A DNA stretch of 64,000 nucleotides from Bacteroidales bacterium. GTDB lineage: Bacteria > Bacteroidota > Bacteroidia > Bacteroidales > UBA932. Within the stretch, counting starts at the first letter, position 1. The number at the start of each line of letters is the position of its first letter. Location: contig JAGCJX010000020.1 of NCBI GenBank assembly GCA_017647795.1, positions 57,260 to 121,259 of the forward strand, written 5' to 3'. Of this stretch, positions 36,019-45,318 are shown in pieces. The position numbers and the translations under genes are program-made. Under the pieces are notes generated by a model. The model ran no database searches. It was not told where the DNA came from and worked only from the letters and a program-made list of their open reading frames with translations.

Positions 36019-38830
36019 AGTGAGAATTACAATATTTTGTGTACGAACAAGTTTTACAAGGAGAATGGTGATGATCCACCATCGACGAACGGACAAAGGG
36101 CTTTGACGGATCCAGGATTTCCTCGATCAAACGACAGAGTCCCACTTGGTATTGTTCGCTTTGCTTGGGTTCCAGCAAGAAACCGGGGGTTCCTTCTTCC
36201 TGGAAGAGGTCTTTGACAGAATAAACGGCCAACTGAGCATTTTCGTCGGGACGGAGCAAAGGAGGTTCTCCCTTAACACTCCGCGTTGACCGGGTAAGCA
36301 GATCATAGAAACACAACTGGAAAGCCGTGTAGGGTCGCTTGTCCGAAGTGGCATCAAACATTTCTTCCACTTCCTTGAATTCAAGCTTGGACCCGCCCGT
36401 CTTGTAATCCAGAATGCGTATTTGGTGATTCACCTTATCCATCCGGTCGATAAAACCTTTCAAAAGGACGGTAGAACCATCGGACAAGGGGAAATGAATC
36501 TCCCGACGCAACTCCAATCCTTTCAATTCAACAGGCTCGCTCAAATCCAATTCCAACACCTTGCAACAAATCGTTTTGAGCAGGGCTTGGATGATCTTGT
36601 TCTTACCGGTGATGACCGACAACTTCAACTCCTCTCGGAAGGCCTGCTGGATATAGTCGTCCAACAAATCAGGATTTTCCAACAAAGCAGTCGCTCGATC
36701 GACATCGTAAGCCGTCCCCACCATCGGCTCATACACCAATTGGATGACGCGGTGGAACAGGGTGCCGAAGGTATTGGCCTCGATATCCTCCTGAACTTCC
36801 TCCTCCTCATCGACCGTCTTGCTGAAAAAGAATTGCATGGGGCATTTCAAATAGACATTCAGAGCACTCGCGGAGAACGGAAGGCTGCGCAAACGTTCCA
36901 AGAATTCCGGCGTCTTATGGACAAGGATCTCTTCCTGGGGAGCCAGATGCACAGAGGTTTCCATCACCAATTCGCGCATCGGAACACGGTACTGGTAGCG
37001 CAACTGTTTGATAAAACGGCTCTCTTCCCCACTCTTCAACCCATCTGTGCGTTGGTCGTACAACAACCACACCCGCTTAGCCCGACTGATCATCCGATAA
37101 AAATAATACGCTTGAATGGCATCCTGATACTCGTAGGTCGGCATTCCGAATCCTTTCCGCAAATTGTAGGGAATGAATGAGTTGCTGACGCTCTGCGAGG
37201 GGAAAGTGCCCTCATTCACGGAGAAAAGAATGAGGTTGTCAAAATCCAGGGCACGGGTTTCCAAGGGTCCCATGATTTGCAGACCCGCCAAGGGTTCCCC
37301 ACGATAGGGAATGGATGTACCCGCTGTGAGTTGGTCCAGGACGCGCAACCACGTCTTGAGTTCCAACGGCAGGTTCAAATCCCGCAACCGGACAATGGCC
37401 GCATACAGGTGGTAGAGAAACTCCTGATCCAACGCAGACATCGAACGTCCCAATACGGACAAGGTTTCCAAGAAATAATCTGCGACGCGACGGGTCGATT
37501 CCACCTTGTCCCCGGTGGGTTTCGGAACCTTTCCGAACAATTGTCCGAATTCCTCTACCCCGCCGGCACACAAGACTTCAGCCGGCACATAAATGAGGTT
37601 GTTCTTCACAACGTGCTTCCGAATCCGGGTTATTTCATTTGTGAAACGACTGGTCAGACAGGGATGGTTCAGGACATTCATCAAGGCGGCGTGATAGAAC
37701 ATCGGCTGTTCATTATCATACCGGCACCGGTCCACCAACTGGGACAGGTATCGGAAAAATGACTGGACCTTGCTGTTGTGCAACGGATATCCCATCGTCA
37801 CATTCACACTATCGACACAGGTCGGCAGCGAGTCCAACAAGGGATCCAAGGCCTGTTCCTGGGGCAAGACCAGGGCGGTCTTGAAAAGGTCGGCACCGGC
37901 CAAATCCTCTTCCAACAGACGACCGGCGTACTTGGCTTGTCCTACGAGCGAGGGAATCCCCACGACGGTGATTTCCGGCAGTTTGAAGGGTTCTTCTGGC
38001 AAGGGATAACGCGACTGAAAATCGGCCAGGTTGTCCTGCATAAACCACGAAGCCCGGTTCTGCTCATCGCGGATCAAATCGCCGTGATAATCCCAATAAA
38101 AATCCGCCAAGTCGTTCTTTTTCAAGTATTGTAACAACTCCCTTTCACAAGCCGTCAAGGCGTTCAATCCCACAAAGACATAGCGTCGGTGACGTTGGAG
38201 TTGCTGATGGATGGGATGGGCCGGTTGGCGCAAGGCCTCCACCACTTCGCGGTACAACGCCCCTTCGTAACCCAGTTTATCCGCTGCCAAGTCCGCATTG
38301 AAGCGCTCATAAATCTCGTACAGAACCTCCCAGATCTTCCGGAACGAACGCTCGTTGGACGACGGTGCCTGTTCCCGAAAACTTCCCCAGAACTGACGGA
38401 TTGCCGCTTTCTGTTCAGCAGACAAGTGCTCGTAACCCGCATCCAGGTCCCGCAGGTCCCGAACGTTGGTAAAGAGTTGTTTTGCATCCACCAGATACTT
38501 GTCCAGGTCACTAAAATCGTTCATCAGCATATCCCCCCAAAGGATGAAATGATCCAACGTCTCAGTGGCATCCCCGGTCAATTCCCGGTAGATGGCATAT
38601 AGACGCAACAAACCCGCAATGCGATCAATCGGCTGGCGGTCCGTCAATTCATAAAACAAAGCATTGATGGTTGTGACGGGAGGCGAGAACAGCACTCCTC
38701 CGGCTTGCTGACCCAAATACTTGCGGAAAAACAACGAAGAACGCCTGTTCGGAAAAACGAAGCAGGCGTTCATCAAGGTTTCGCGTTCCCGTTCCAAGTA
38801 TATGTCAGCTACTTGGCGTAGAAATTCCAT
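36002..38830 (-). CDS. addB: AddB-type helicase-like nuclease subunit with an iron-sulfur motif
   Basis: A 942-residue protein started at ATG 38830 (MEFLRQVADIYL). FVFPNRRSSLFFRKYL opens the inactive helicase domain. The C-terminal nuclease has RILDYKTG as PD-(D/E)xK core. Cysteines at LKCPMQFFF and in the terminal CKTCSYTKYC (CxxCx5C) form the 4Fe-4S site of AddB. It is the partner of addA and lies four bases after pgi. Confidence 0.9.
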   Translation of the reverse strand: MEFLRQVADIYLERERETLMNACFVFPNRRSSLFFRKYLGQQAGGVLFSPPVTTINALFYELTDRQPIDRIAGLLRLYAIYRELTGDATETLDHFILWGDMLMNDFSDLDKYLVDAKQLFTNVRDLRDLDAGYEHLSAEQKAAIRQFWGSFREQAPSSNERSFRKIWEVLYEIYERFNADLAADKLGYEGALYREVVEALRQPAHPIHQQLQRHRRYVFVGLNALTACERELLQYLKKNDLADFYWDYHGDLIRDEQNRASWFMQDNLADFQSRYPLPEEPFKLPEITVVGIPSLVGQAKYAGRLLEEDLAGADLFKTALVLPQEQALDPLLDSLPTCVDSVNVTMGYPLHNSKVQSFFRYLSQLVDRCRYDNEQPMFYHAALMNVLNHPCLTSRFTNEITRIRKHVVKNNLIYVPAEVLCAGGVEEFGQLFGKVPKPTGDKVESTRRVADYFLETLSVLGRSMSALDQEFLYHLYAAIVRLRDLNLPLELKTWLRVLDQLTAGTSIPYRGEPLAGLQIMGPLETRALDFDNLILFSVNEGTFPSQSVSNSFIPYNLRKGFGMPTYEYQDAIQAYYFYRMISRAKRVWLLYDQRTDGLKSGEESRFIKQLRYQYRVPMRELVMETSVHLAPQEEILVHKTPEFLERLRSLPFSASALNVYLKCPMQFFFSKTVDEEEEVQEDIEANTFGTLFHRVIQLVYEPMVGTAYDVDRATALLENPDLLDDYIQQAFREELKLSVITGKNKIIQALLKTICCKVLELDLSEPVELKGLELRREIHFPLSDGSTVLLKGFIDRMDKVNHQIRILDYKTGGSKLEFKEVEEMFDATSDKRPYTAFQLCFYDLLTRSTRSVKGEPPLLRPDENAQLAVYSVKDLFQEEGTPGFLLEPKQSEQYQVGLCRLIEEILDPSKPFVRSSMVDHHHSPCKTCSYTKYCNSHYVKNL

Positions 38831-38834
38831 GCGA

Positions 38835-40151
38835 TCAGATTCTTTTTTGGATTTCACGGGTTTGTTCTTCGTATCCGGGCTTGCCCAACAACGCGAACAT
38901 ATTCTTTTTATAATCTTCCACACCGGGTTGGTCAAAAGGATTTACACCCAGCATGTAAGCACTGATACCACAAGCTTTCTCGAAGAAGAAATAGAGTGCT
39001 CCCAAATGGTATTCATCAATGCGAGGCATTTCCAAACGGATGTTCGGCACACCACCATCGATGTGAGCCAAGCGGGTTCCCAATTCAGCCATGCGGTTAC
39101 AAGCTTCCATACGACGTCCTGCCAGGAAGTTCAAACCATCGAGGTTTTCCGGATCAATGGGAATTTCCAAGTTGCGTTTCGGAGCTTCTACCGAAAGTAC
39201 GGTTTCGAACAACGTACGTTCTCCGTCTTGGATGTATTGTCCCATGGAGTGCAAGTCGGTGGTGAAGTTCACGGATGCGGGGAAAATTCCCAAACCTTGT
39301 TTGCCTTCCGATTCACCATACAATTGTTTCCACCATTCTCCGATGTATTGCAACTTCGGTGTGAAGTTGACCAGAATTTCAATTTTCTTACCACTGCGGT
39401 ACAAAGCATTGCGGGCTGCAGCATATTGGATGGCCGGGTTGGCTTCGGATTGTTCACGGCAAAGAGCTGCCATATCGCGGGCACCTTGCAACAAGGCACG
39501 GATGTCAAAACCTGCCGCAGCAATGGGCAACAGACCTACCGGAGTCAAAACGGAGAAACGTCCTCCTACATCGTCCGGAATCACGAAGGTACGGTACCCC
39601 TCACGGTCTGCCAGGCCTTTCAAAGCGCCACGTGCTGCATCGGTCACAGCCACAATGCGTTGACGGGCTTGTTCCTGACCATAGCGTTTTTCCATCCATT
39701 CTTTGACAATGCGGAAAGCCACAGCCGGTTCGGTGGTTGTTCCGGATTTTGAAATAACAATCACCGCAGTTTCCCGTTGTTCCATCAAGTCCAACAGTTC
39801 GCTGTGGTAGTCTTCTGAGAGATTATGACCCGCAAACACCACTTGCGGAGCTCCCAACTGCGAAGAAAACGTATGCGAAAGGGCTTCCAACGTCGCTTTG
39901 GCTCCCAAATAAGAACCCCCAATACCTACGGCAACCACCAAGTTGATTCCCGCCTTTTTCCAATCTTCCACAACAGCCTCGCAAGCTGCTACCAGTTCTT
40001 CGGAAGTATTTTCGGGCAAATCCAACCAGCCCAAGAAATCATTACCGGCTCCGGTACGACGATCCAACACATCCAAAGCACGTATGGCTTCGTTCATCAA
40101 CGGATCTACGTTCACAAAAGAACGAACCGCACTCAAATCTACTTTCAACAT
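38835..40151 (-). CDS. pgi: Glucose-6-phosphate isomerase
   Basis: A 438-residue isomerase when started at ATG 40151 ([10 protein letters not shown]); the open frame runs further up into gpsA but those codons do not match the family. [12 protein letters not shown] and [12 protein letters not shown] bind the phosphate, and [14 protein letters not shown] is the PGI signature. It interconverts glucose-6-P and fructose-6-P. It follows gpsA by 19 bases. Confidence 0.96.
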   Translation of the reverse strand: MLKVDLSAVRSFVNVDPLMNEAIRALDVLDRRTGAGNDFLGWLDLPENTSEELVAACEAVVEDWKKAGINLVVAVGIGGSYLGAKATLEALSHTFSSQLGAPQVVFAGHNLSEDYHSELLDLMEQRETAVIVISKSGTTTEPAVAFRIVKEWMEKRYGQEQARQRIVAVTDAARGALKGLADREGYRTFVIPDDVGGRFSVLTPVGLLPIAAAGFDIRALLQGARDMAALCREQSEANPAIQYAAARNALYRSGKKIEILVNFTPKLQYIGEWWKQLYGESEGKQGLGIFPASVNFTTDLHSMGQYIQDGERTLFETVLSVEAPKRNLEIPIDPENLDGLNFLAGRRMEACNRMAELGTRLAHIDGGVPNIRLEMPRIDEYHLGALYFFFEKACGISAYMLGVNPFDQPGVEDYKKNMFALLGKPGYEEQTREIQKRI

Positions 40152-40170
40152 AACGTATTCTTTTATTTGT

Positions 40171-41187
40171 TTATTGCAATAATCTACACAAGTTTCCAAA
40201 GATGCGGACCGGGTAACAGCCTTCGTACAAAATCTTGTACACCGCATCCACGATGGGCATTTTCACCGAATAACGGAGGTTGATCTGGTGAATGGATTTC
40301 ACCGCATAATGGCCTTCCGCCACCATGCTCATTTCGGACTGGGCCGACATCACCGAATATCCTTTTCCAATCATACTTCCGTAGGTCCGGTTCCGGCTGA
40401 ACTGCGAGTAACACGTCACCAACAAGTCTCCCAAATAGGCTGAACGGGAGGTAATGCGGTTGGCATCCGGATAGGTCGCATCCAAGAATGAAACCATCTC
40501 GTGAAAGGCTGAGGTAATCAAAACGGCCGTAAAATTATCCCCGTAACCCAAACCGTGGGCAATTCCGGTTGCTACGGCATACACATTCTTCAAAGCTGCC
40601 GCATACTCAACCCCATAAATATCCGTACCGGGAATCGTATTCACATAGTCACAACGGAAGAGTTCGCAGAGTTTCTCGGCCACCTCCGCATGTTTGGACG
40701 TCAAGGTCAAGTAAGAAAGGCGTTGCATGCCCATTTCCTCGGCGTGCGAAGGGCCACTGATGATTCCAATCTGATCAAAAGGAAGATGACAAACCCGGTT
40801 GAAATATTCAGCAATGGTCAAGTACTCGCTGGTCACGAAGCCCTTGATGGCAGAAATGACGAATTTGTTCTCCAAAGACACCGTCAACTTGGAAACTTCG
40901 GATTCAAAGTAAGCCGACGGAATCGCAAAAATCAAAACATCGGCTTGGGACACGACTTCGTCCATGGAATCGCTCATCTGCAGGTATTCCGGATCCAAGT
41001 AAACGGAACTCAGATAAGAACGATGGTGTCTGTGTGTTTTGATGTATTCAATGGCCTCGGCATTGCGCAAGTACCAATGGACCCTGTGTCCTTTGTGTTG
41101 CATCAATTTCACCAAGGCAGTTGCCCAACTACCGCCTCCGATGACGGCAATCTTTAGATTCTCCTGATCGAAAAAGTTCGCATCCAT
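40171..41187 (-). CDS. gpsA: Glycerol-3-phosphate dehydrogenase [NAD(P)+]
   Basis: A 338-residue GpsA that makes sn-glycerol-3-phosphate for phospholipids. [15 protein letters not shown] is the dinucleotide site; [16 protein letters not shown] and the C-terminal [10 protein letters not shown] complete the family pattern. [18 protein letters not shown] contains the catalytic Lys. Its first 59 bases overlap the reading frame of the Cys-rich FeoB-associated protein. Confidence 0.95.
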   Translation of the reverse strand: MDANFFDQENLKIAVIGGGSWATALVKLMQHKGHRVHWYLRNAEAIEYIKTHRHHRSYLSSVYLDPEYLQMSDSMDEVVSQADVLIFAIPSAYFESEVSKLTVSLENKFVISAIKGFVTSEYLTIAEYFNRVCHLPFDQIGIISGPSHAEEMGMQRLSYLTLTSKHAEVAEKLCELFRCDYVNTIPGTDIYGVEYAAALKNVYAVATGIAHGLGYGDNFTAVLITSAFHEMVSFLDATYPDANRITSRSAYLGDLLVTCYSQFSRNRTYGSMIGKGYSVMSAQSEMSMVAEGHYAVKSIHQINLRYSVKMPIVDAVYKILYEGCYPVRIFGNLCRLLQ

Positions 41188-41365
41188 AGGGCGAAGTTAC
41201 ATCATTTTTTCTTAATGGACAACCCGAACACCCGTTTTCAGAACAAGAGCACGAAGAACCCTTCCCGAAGAGCTTTTTAAGGATTTTTGCCCCCCGAAAA
41301 AGAACCCATCCACCCGCTACCAGCAGGATGAAAATCGTAAAAATCAATTGCAGGTTTTCCGTCAT
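41129..41365 (-). CDS. FeoB-associated Cys-rich membrane protein
   Basis: A 78-residue protein with one membrane helix (about residues 5-25), then a Cys-rich segment CSCSENGCSGCPLRK, matching the small FeoB-associated proteins often encoded after feoB. It starts 12 bases after the feoB stop. The usual protein would stop soon after CPLRK. Here the frame passes a run of six A and continues 25 residues into gpsA; one more A would give an immediate stop. The tail is thus doubtful. Confidence 0.75.
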   Translation of the reverse strand: MTENLQLIFTIFILLVAGGWVLFRGAKILKKLFGKGSSCSCSENGCSGCPLRKNDVTSPYGCELFRSGESKDCRHRRR

Positions 41366-41377
41366 GTCTTGCTCTCT

Positions 41378-43687
41378 TTAGCCGAAGCAATACGACAAAA
41401 GCCGTACCAGATAAGCCACAACCCACGCCAAAGCTGTGGTGTAGAAAATGGACCACAAAGCCCACTTCCAGCCAGCCTCTTTCTTGATGGCAGCAACGAC
41501 GGCCATGCAAGGGAAATACAGGAGGATGAAGAGCATGAATCCGTAGGCCACCCACGGCGTAAAGGCCGGTTGTTGTGCCAGTTCCTGTTCGGCATACAAG
41601 ACTTCCATCGTACTGACCACGACCTCCTTGGCGGCAATACCCGACACCAGGCTCACGCCCATCTGCCAGTCAAAGCCCAGGGGTTCAATGACAGGCTCAA
41701 TGGCCTGGCCGATTTGCACAATGTACGAAGCCTCTTCCTGACCCGGTTTCCGATCCAGCGGGAAATAACCCAAGGCCCAAATCAGAACCGATGCGGCCAA
41801 GATGACCGTACCCATCTTCTTGAGGTACTGTACCGCCTTGTTCCACATGTGCAACAACGCATTGCGCATGGTAGGCATCCGGTAAGGAGGCAACTCCATC
41901 ACAAACGGATCCGAGACCTTGCGGAAAATGGTCTTGTTCAACAACACCCCCGTGAGGATCGCAAAGAAAATACCGGCGGCATAAATGGAAATCAATACCA
42001 GACCCTGGTGGTGCGGGAAGAAGGCAGCCACCAGCAGCAGGTACACCGGCAACCGTGCACTGCAGGACATAAAAGGCACGATGAGCATCGTCATCAACCG
42101 GTCACGACGGTTCTCCAAAGTCCGCGTCGCCATCACGGCCGGCACATTGCAGCCGAAGCCCATCAACAGCGGAATGAAAGACTTGCCGTGCAAACCAATC
42201 TTGTGCATCAGCCGGTCCATGATAAAGGCCGCCCGGGCCATGTATCCGGTATCTTCCATCAAAGAGATGAAGAAAAAGAGAATCAGAATATTCGGCAAAA
42301 AGACCAGAACTCCCCCAACGCCGGCCACGACCCCATTGACCAGCAAATCCGTCAAAGGGCCGGGAGCCATTACCTTCAGCAACCATTCACTCAAATGGCC
42401 TACCCCCGCATCGATCCATTCCATCGGATAACTGCCGAGGGTGAAGGTGGTCTGAAACATCAACCACAAAAAGAAAATCAGAATCGGGATCCCGAACCAG
42501 CGGTGGGTCAGGAAACGATCTATCGAGGTGGTGGATTTGCGTTGTTCCTTCGGAGAAGGCACAAAGGTCTCCTGCAAAGCACCGCGGATAAAACCATATT
42601 TGGAATTGGCAATGCACGTACGGACCTCTTCCCGGTACTCCCGTTCCACACGTTCGCGTTTTTCCGCACACAGCGCCATCAACGCATCACGTCCCGGCTC
42701 TGACTGGAAGTGTTCCTGCATCAGGCTATCGCCTTCCAACAACTTCAACGCCACATAACGCGGGGTATAGGCATCCGTCACTTCGGGATATAGGTACACG
42801 CGTTTTTTTATTTCTGAGATGGCCTCTTCGACCTCCTGACCGTAGTTGATGTGAATGTGACGGACGGTCTCCGAACGGTCTTCGTACACTTCGATGATAC
42901 GGTCCAACAAGGCATCGATGCCAACGCCCCGGGAAGCCACCGTCGGCACAATCGGAATCCCCATGAGTTTACCCAGGGAATCGTAGTCCAGACTGGCCTC
43001 GCTCTTTTCCAGTTCGTCGTACATGTTCAAAGCCATCACGACGCGGATGTTCATGTCCAGCAACTGGGTCGTCAGGTACAGGTTACGTTCCAGACCCAAG
43101 GCATCCACGACATTCAAAACCAGGTCCGGATGCTCGTTGACAATGTACTCCCGCACATAACGCTCTTCCGGCGTATATTCAGTCAAGGAATAGGTTCCTG
43201 GCAGGTCAATGAGGTGAATGGTATAACCCCGGTGATGGAATATACCCGTCTTGGCTTCCACGGTCACACCGCTGTAGTTCCCCACTCGTTCCTGCAAACC
43301 CGTCGCCCGGTTGAACAACGAGGTCTTTCCGCAATTCGGATTGCCAACCAAGGCAATGTCGATATTTTTGGAGCGACGGTCGGCCTCGCTCCGGATTTCT
43401 TCCTCCGCAAAGGTCTCTACTTGAGGATCTTGAAAATCAGCAGTTTCCTGCACCACTTCCACCAAGCCCGCCTCGCTACGACGCAGGGTCAAGTGAATCC
43501 CCATCAGGCTGTATTCAATCGGATCCTGCAAGGGAGCATTCTTGATGACCTCCACACGCACGCCACGGACGAACCCCATCTCGATGATGCGGTTCCGAAA
43601 GTTTCCGTGACCGTGTACCTTCACGACCACACATTTTGCCCCAGTCGGAATCTGGGCTAAACTCAAATATCGCGGGTTGATTTCCAT
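41378..43687 (-). CDS. feoB: FeoA-FeoB fusion, ferrous iron transporter
   Basis: A 769-residue fusion. Residues 1 to about 80 are a FeoA SH3-like domain (GNFRNRIIEMGFVRG), followed by the FeoB G domain with G1 GNPNCGKT (residues 115-122) and DLPGTYSL, a helical GDI-type domain, then the polytopic permease with two Gate motifs (FIPLLMGFGCNVPAVMATRTL and SAKEVVV-like GIAAKEVVVST). It imports Fe2+ driven or gated by GTP. FeoA-FeoB fusion is common in Bacteroidota. It lies seven bases after rnhA. Confidence 0.96.
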   Translation of the reverse strand: MEINPRYLSLAQIPTGAKCVVVKVHGHGNFRNRIIEMGFVRGVRVEVIKNAPLQDPIEYSLMGIHLTLRRSEAGLVEVVQETADFQDPQVETFAEEEIRSEADRRSKNIDIALVGNPNCGKTSLFNRATGLQERVGNYSGVTVEAKTGIFHHRGYTIHLIDLPGTYSLTEYTPEERYVREYIVNEHPDLVLNVVDALGLERNLYLTTQLLDMNIRVVMALNMYDELEKSEASLDYDSLGKLMGIPIVPTVASRGVGIDALLDRIIEVYEDRSETVRHIHINYGQEVEEAISEIKKRVYLYPEVTDAYTPRYVALKLLEGDSLMQEHFQSEPGRDALMALCAEKRERVEREYREEVRTCIANSKYGFIRGALQETFVPSPKEQRKSTTSIDRFLTHRWFGIPILIFFLWLMFQTTFTLGSYPMEWIDAGVGHLSEWLLKVMAPGPLTDLLVNGVVAGVGGVLVFLPNILILFFFISLMEDTGYMARAAFIMDRLMHKIGLHGKSFIPLLMGFGCNVPAVMATRTLENRRDRLMTMLIVPFMSCSARLPVYLLLVAAFFPHHQGLVLISIYAAGIFFAILTGVLLNKTIFRKVSDPFVMELPPYRMPTMRNALLHMWNKAVQYLKKMGTVILAASVLIWALGYFPLDRKPGQEEASYIVQIGQAIEPVIEPLGFDWQMGVSLVSGIAAKEVVVSTMEVLYAEQELAQQPAFTPWVAYGFMLFILLYFPCMAVVAAIKKEAGWKWALWSIFYTTALAWVVAYLVRLLSYCFG

Positions 43688-43694
43688 GCTTTTC

Positions 43695-44126
43695 TTATTT
43701 CATAAAACGCGTTGCCGCTTCCACTGCCAATTGGTCACACCGTTCGTTCTCCGGGTGGCCGGCGTGTCCCTTGATCCAGACAAAACGGACCCGATGACGC
43801 CGATAGACTTGCAGGAAGCGTTGCCACAAATCTGGATTTGCCTTCTTGTCAAACTGCTTGCGTTCCCAATCGAACAGCCAGCCTTTTGACACAGCATTCA
43901 CTACATAGGAAGAGTCACTGTACACCGTCACCTCGGAATTGGGCTTCAACAAAGCTTCCAACCCTACAATCACAGCCATCAATTCCATCCGGTTGTTCGT
44001 GGTAAGGGGCTCGCCTCCGGACAATTCTTTGTAATGTTTGCCCGAACGCAAGACCACACCATAGCCGCCGGGACCAGGATTGCCCCGCGACGAACCGTCG
44101 GTGTACAATTCAATCGGTAATGCCAT
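43695..44126 (-). CDS. rnhA: Ribonuclease HI
   Basis: A 143-residue RNase HI that cuts RNA in RNA-DNA hybrids. The catalytic carboxylates are Asp10 (YTDGSSRGNPG), Glu48 (NNRMEL), Asp71 (YSDSSYVV) and Asp131 (ERCDQLA), with the GHAGHPEN loop. Length and motifs are normal. It lies two bases after pdxA and seven before feoB. Confidence 0.96.
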   Translation of the reverse strand: MALPIELYTDGSSRGNPGPGGYGVVLRSGKHYKELSGGEPLTTNNRMELMAVIVGLEALLKPNSEVTVYSDSSYVVNAVSKGWLFDWERKQFDKKANPDLWQRFLQVYRRHRVRFVWIKGHAGHPENERCDQLAVEAATRFMK

Positions 44127-44128
44127 GG

Positions 44129-45241
44129 TTATGCTTCCGGCTGTGCGTTTTGTTTTCCAATCAGATCTTCCACGTTGTCGGTTCCTTTACCGTGATGAAG
44201 TACCGACTTCACTTTCAGGATATTGGCACGCATCTCATCGTAAAGTTTACGATTCTTGACCACATCGATGGCTGCATAGATGGAAGACAACATCGGCAAA
44301 GCATTCGCTTGGTTCTTACCGGCCAATTCGAAGGCAGTACCGTGGTCCGGACTGGTGCGTACCACCGGCAAACCGGCTGTAAAGTTGACACCATTGTCGA
44401 AGGACAACAACTTGAACGGAATCAGACCTTGGTCGTGGTACATCGCCAAGACCCCATCGAATTGGGTAAAGCTGTTGTTGCCAAAAAATCCGTCGGGAGA
44501 ATAGGGACCAAAGGCCAGGATGTTTTCGTCCGCAACTTGTCGGATAGCCGGTTTGATGATGTCTGCCTCTTCTGTACCCAACAGACCGTTATCGCCACAG
44601 TGGGGATTCAAGCCCAAAACGGCGATGCGAGGTCGAACCACCCCGAAATCACGTTTGAGGGACTCGTTCATCACGCGCAATTTCTCCACAATCTTCTCGG
44701 TGGTGATCTCGCGTGACACTTCCGCAATGGAAACGTGAGTGGTCACCAATCCCACCCGCATTTTGTCCGAACACAGGAACATCAACGAGTTTTCTGCACC
44801 AAACTTGTCAGCCAGGTACTCGGTGTGGCCTTTGAAATGGAAGGAAGCCTCCATCATGTTGTGCTTGTTGAAGGGAGCCGTAACAATGGCGTCCAGCAAT
44901 CCTTCCTTCAAATCATCCGTCGCTTTCTCCAACGACACCAAAGCCGCTTTGGCAGATTCGGCGGTCGGTTGACCCGGATCAATTTGAAGCTGGTCGGTCA
45001 CGCAGTTGATGATGTTGATGCGTTTGGGATGAAAATCCCGAGCCGTGTTGATGATATTGGTATTGAAATTCTCGGTCTCAGAGATGAGTTTGCGGTAATA
45101 ACCCACCACGCGGGAGGAACCGTAAATGATCGGCACACAGAGGTCAGTGATGCGGGAGTCCAACAGCGCCTTGATAATCACCTCACAGCCAATGCCGTTT
45201 GTATCTCCAATGGTAATACCTACTATTATTTTTTGTCCCAT
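44129..45241 (-). CDS. pdxA: 4-hydroxythreonine-4-phosphate dehydrogenase
   Basis: A 370-residue PdxA of pyridoxal-phosphate synthesis. VGITIGDTNGIGCEVI opens it; the metal-binding and substrate residues are in GHTEYLAD, LNPHCGDNG and MYHDQGLIPFK. It begins the long minus-strand operon reaching addA. No exact TAnnTTTG was found in the 77 bases shared with recG; TAGTTTCT is the nearest. Confidence 0.95.
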   Translation of the reverse strand: MGQKIIVGITIGDTNGIGCEVIIKALLDSRITDLCVPIIYGSSRVVGYYRKLISETENFNTNIINTARDFHPKRINIINCVTDQLQIDPGQPTAESAKAALVSLEKATDDLKEGLLDAIVTAPFNKHNMMEASFHFKGHTEYLADKFGAENSLMFLCSDKMRVGLVTTHVSIAEVSREITTEKIVEKLRVMNESLKRDFGVVRPRIAVLGLNPHCGDNGLLGTEEADIIKPAIRQVADENILAFGPYSPDGFFGNNSFTQFDGVLAMYHDQGLIPFKLLSFDNGVNFTAGLPVVRTSPDHGTAFELAGKNQANALPMLSSIYAAIDVVKNRKLYDEMRANILKVKSVLHHGKGTDNVEDLIGKQNAQPEA

Positions 45242-45306
45242 AGAACTATCTATTTAAGAAACTACTTCGTAAAACGGTGCAATTTACGAAAAATTTATTT
45301 TTTATG

Positions 45307-45314
45307 TACCTTTG
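45307..45314 (+). promoter_or_regulatory. -7 element directly before the recG start codon
   Basis: TACCTTTG, four bases, then ATG at 45319, the same arrangement as at 29204-29235. No TTG at -33. Confidence 0.48.
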
Positions 45315-45318
45315 CGCT

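Noticed and set aside
40152..40247. Upstream extension of pgi into gpsA
   Set aside because: Composition and sequence do not fit glucose-6-phosphate isomerase; ATG 40151 gives the usual start.
41348..42703. 451-codon open frame opposite feoB
   Set aside because: Low-complexity His/Gln/Arg-rich shadow of feoB.
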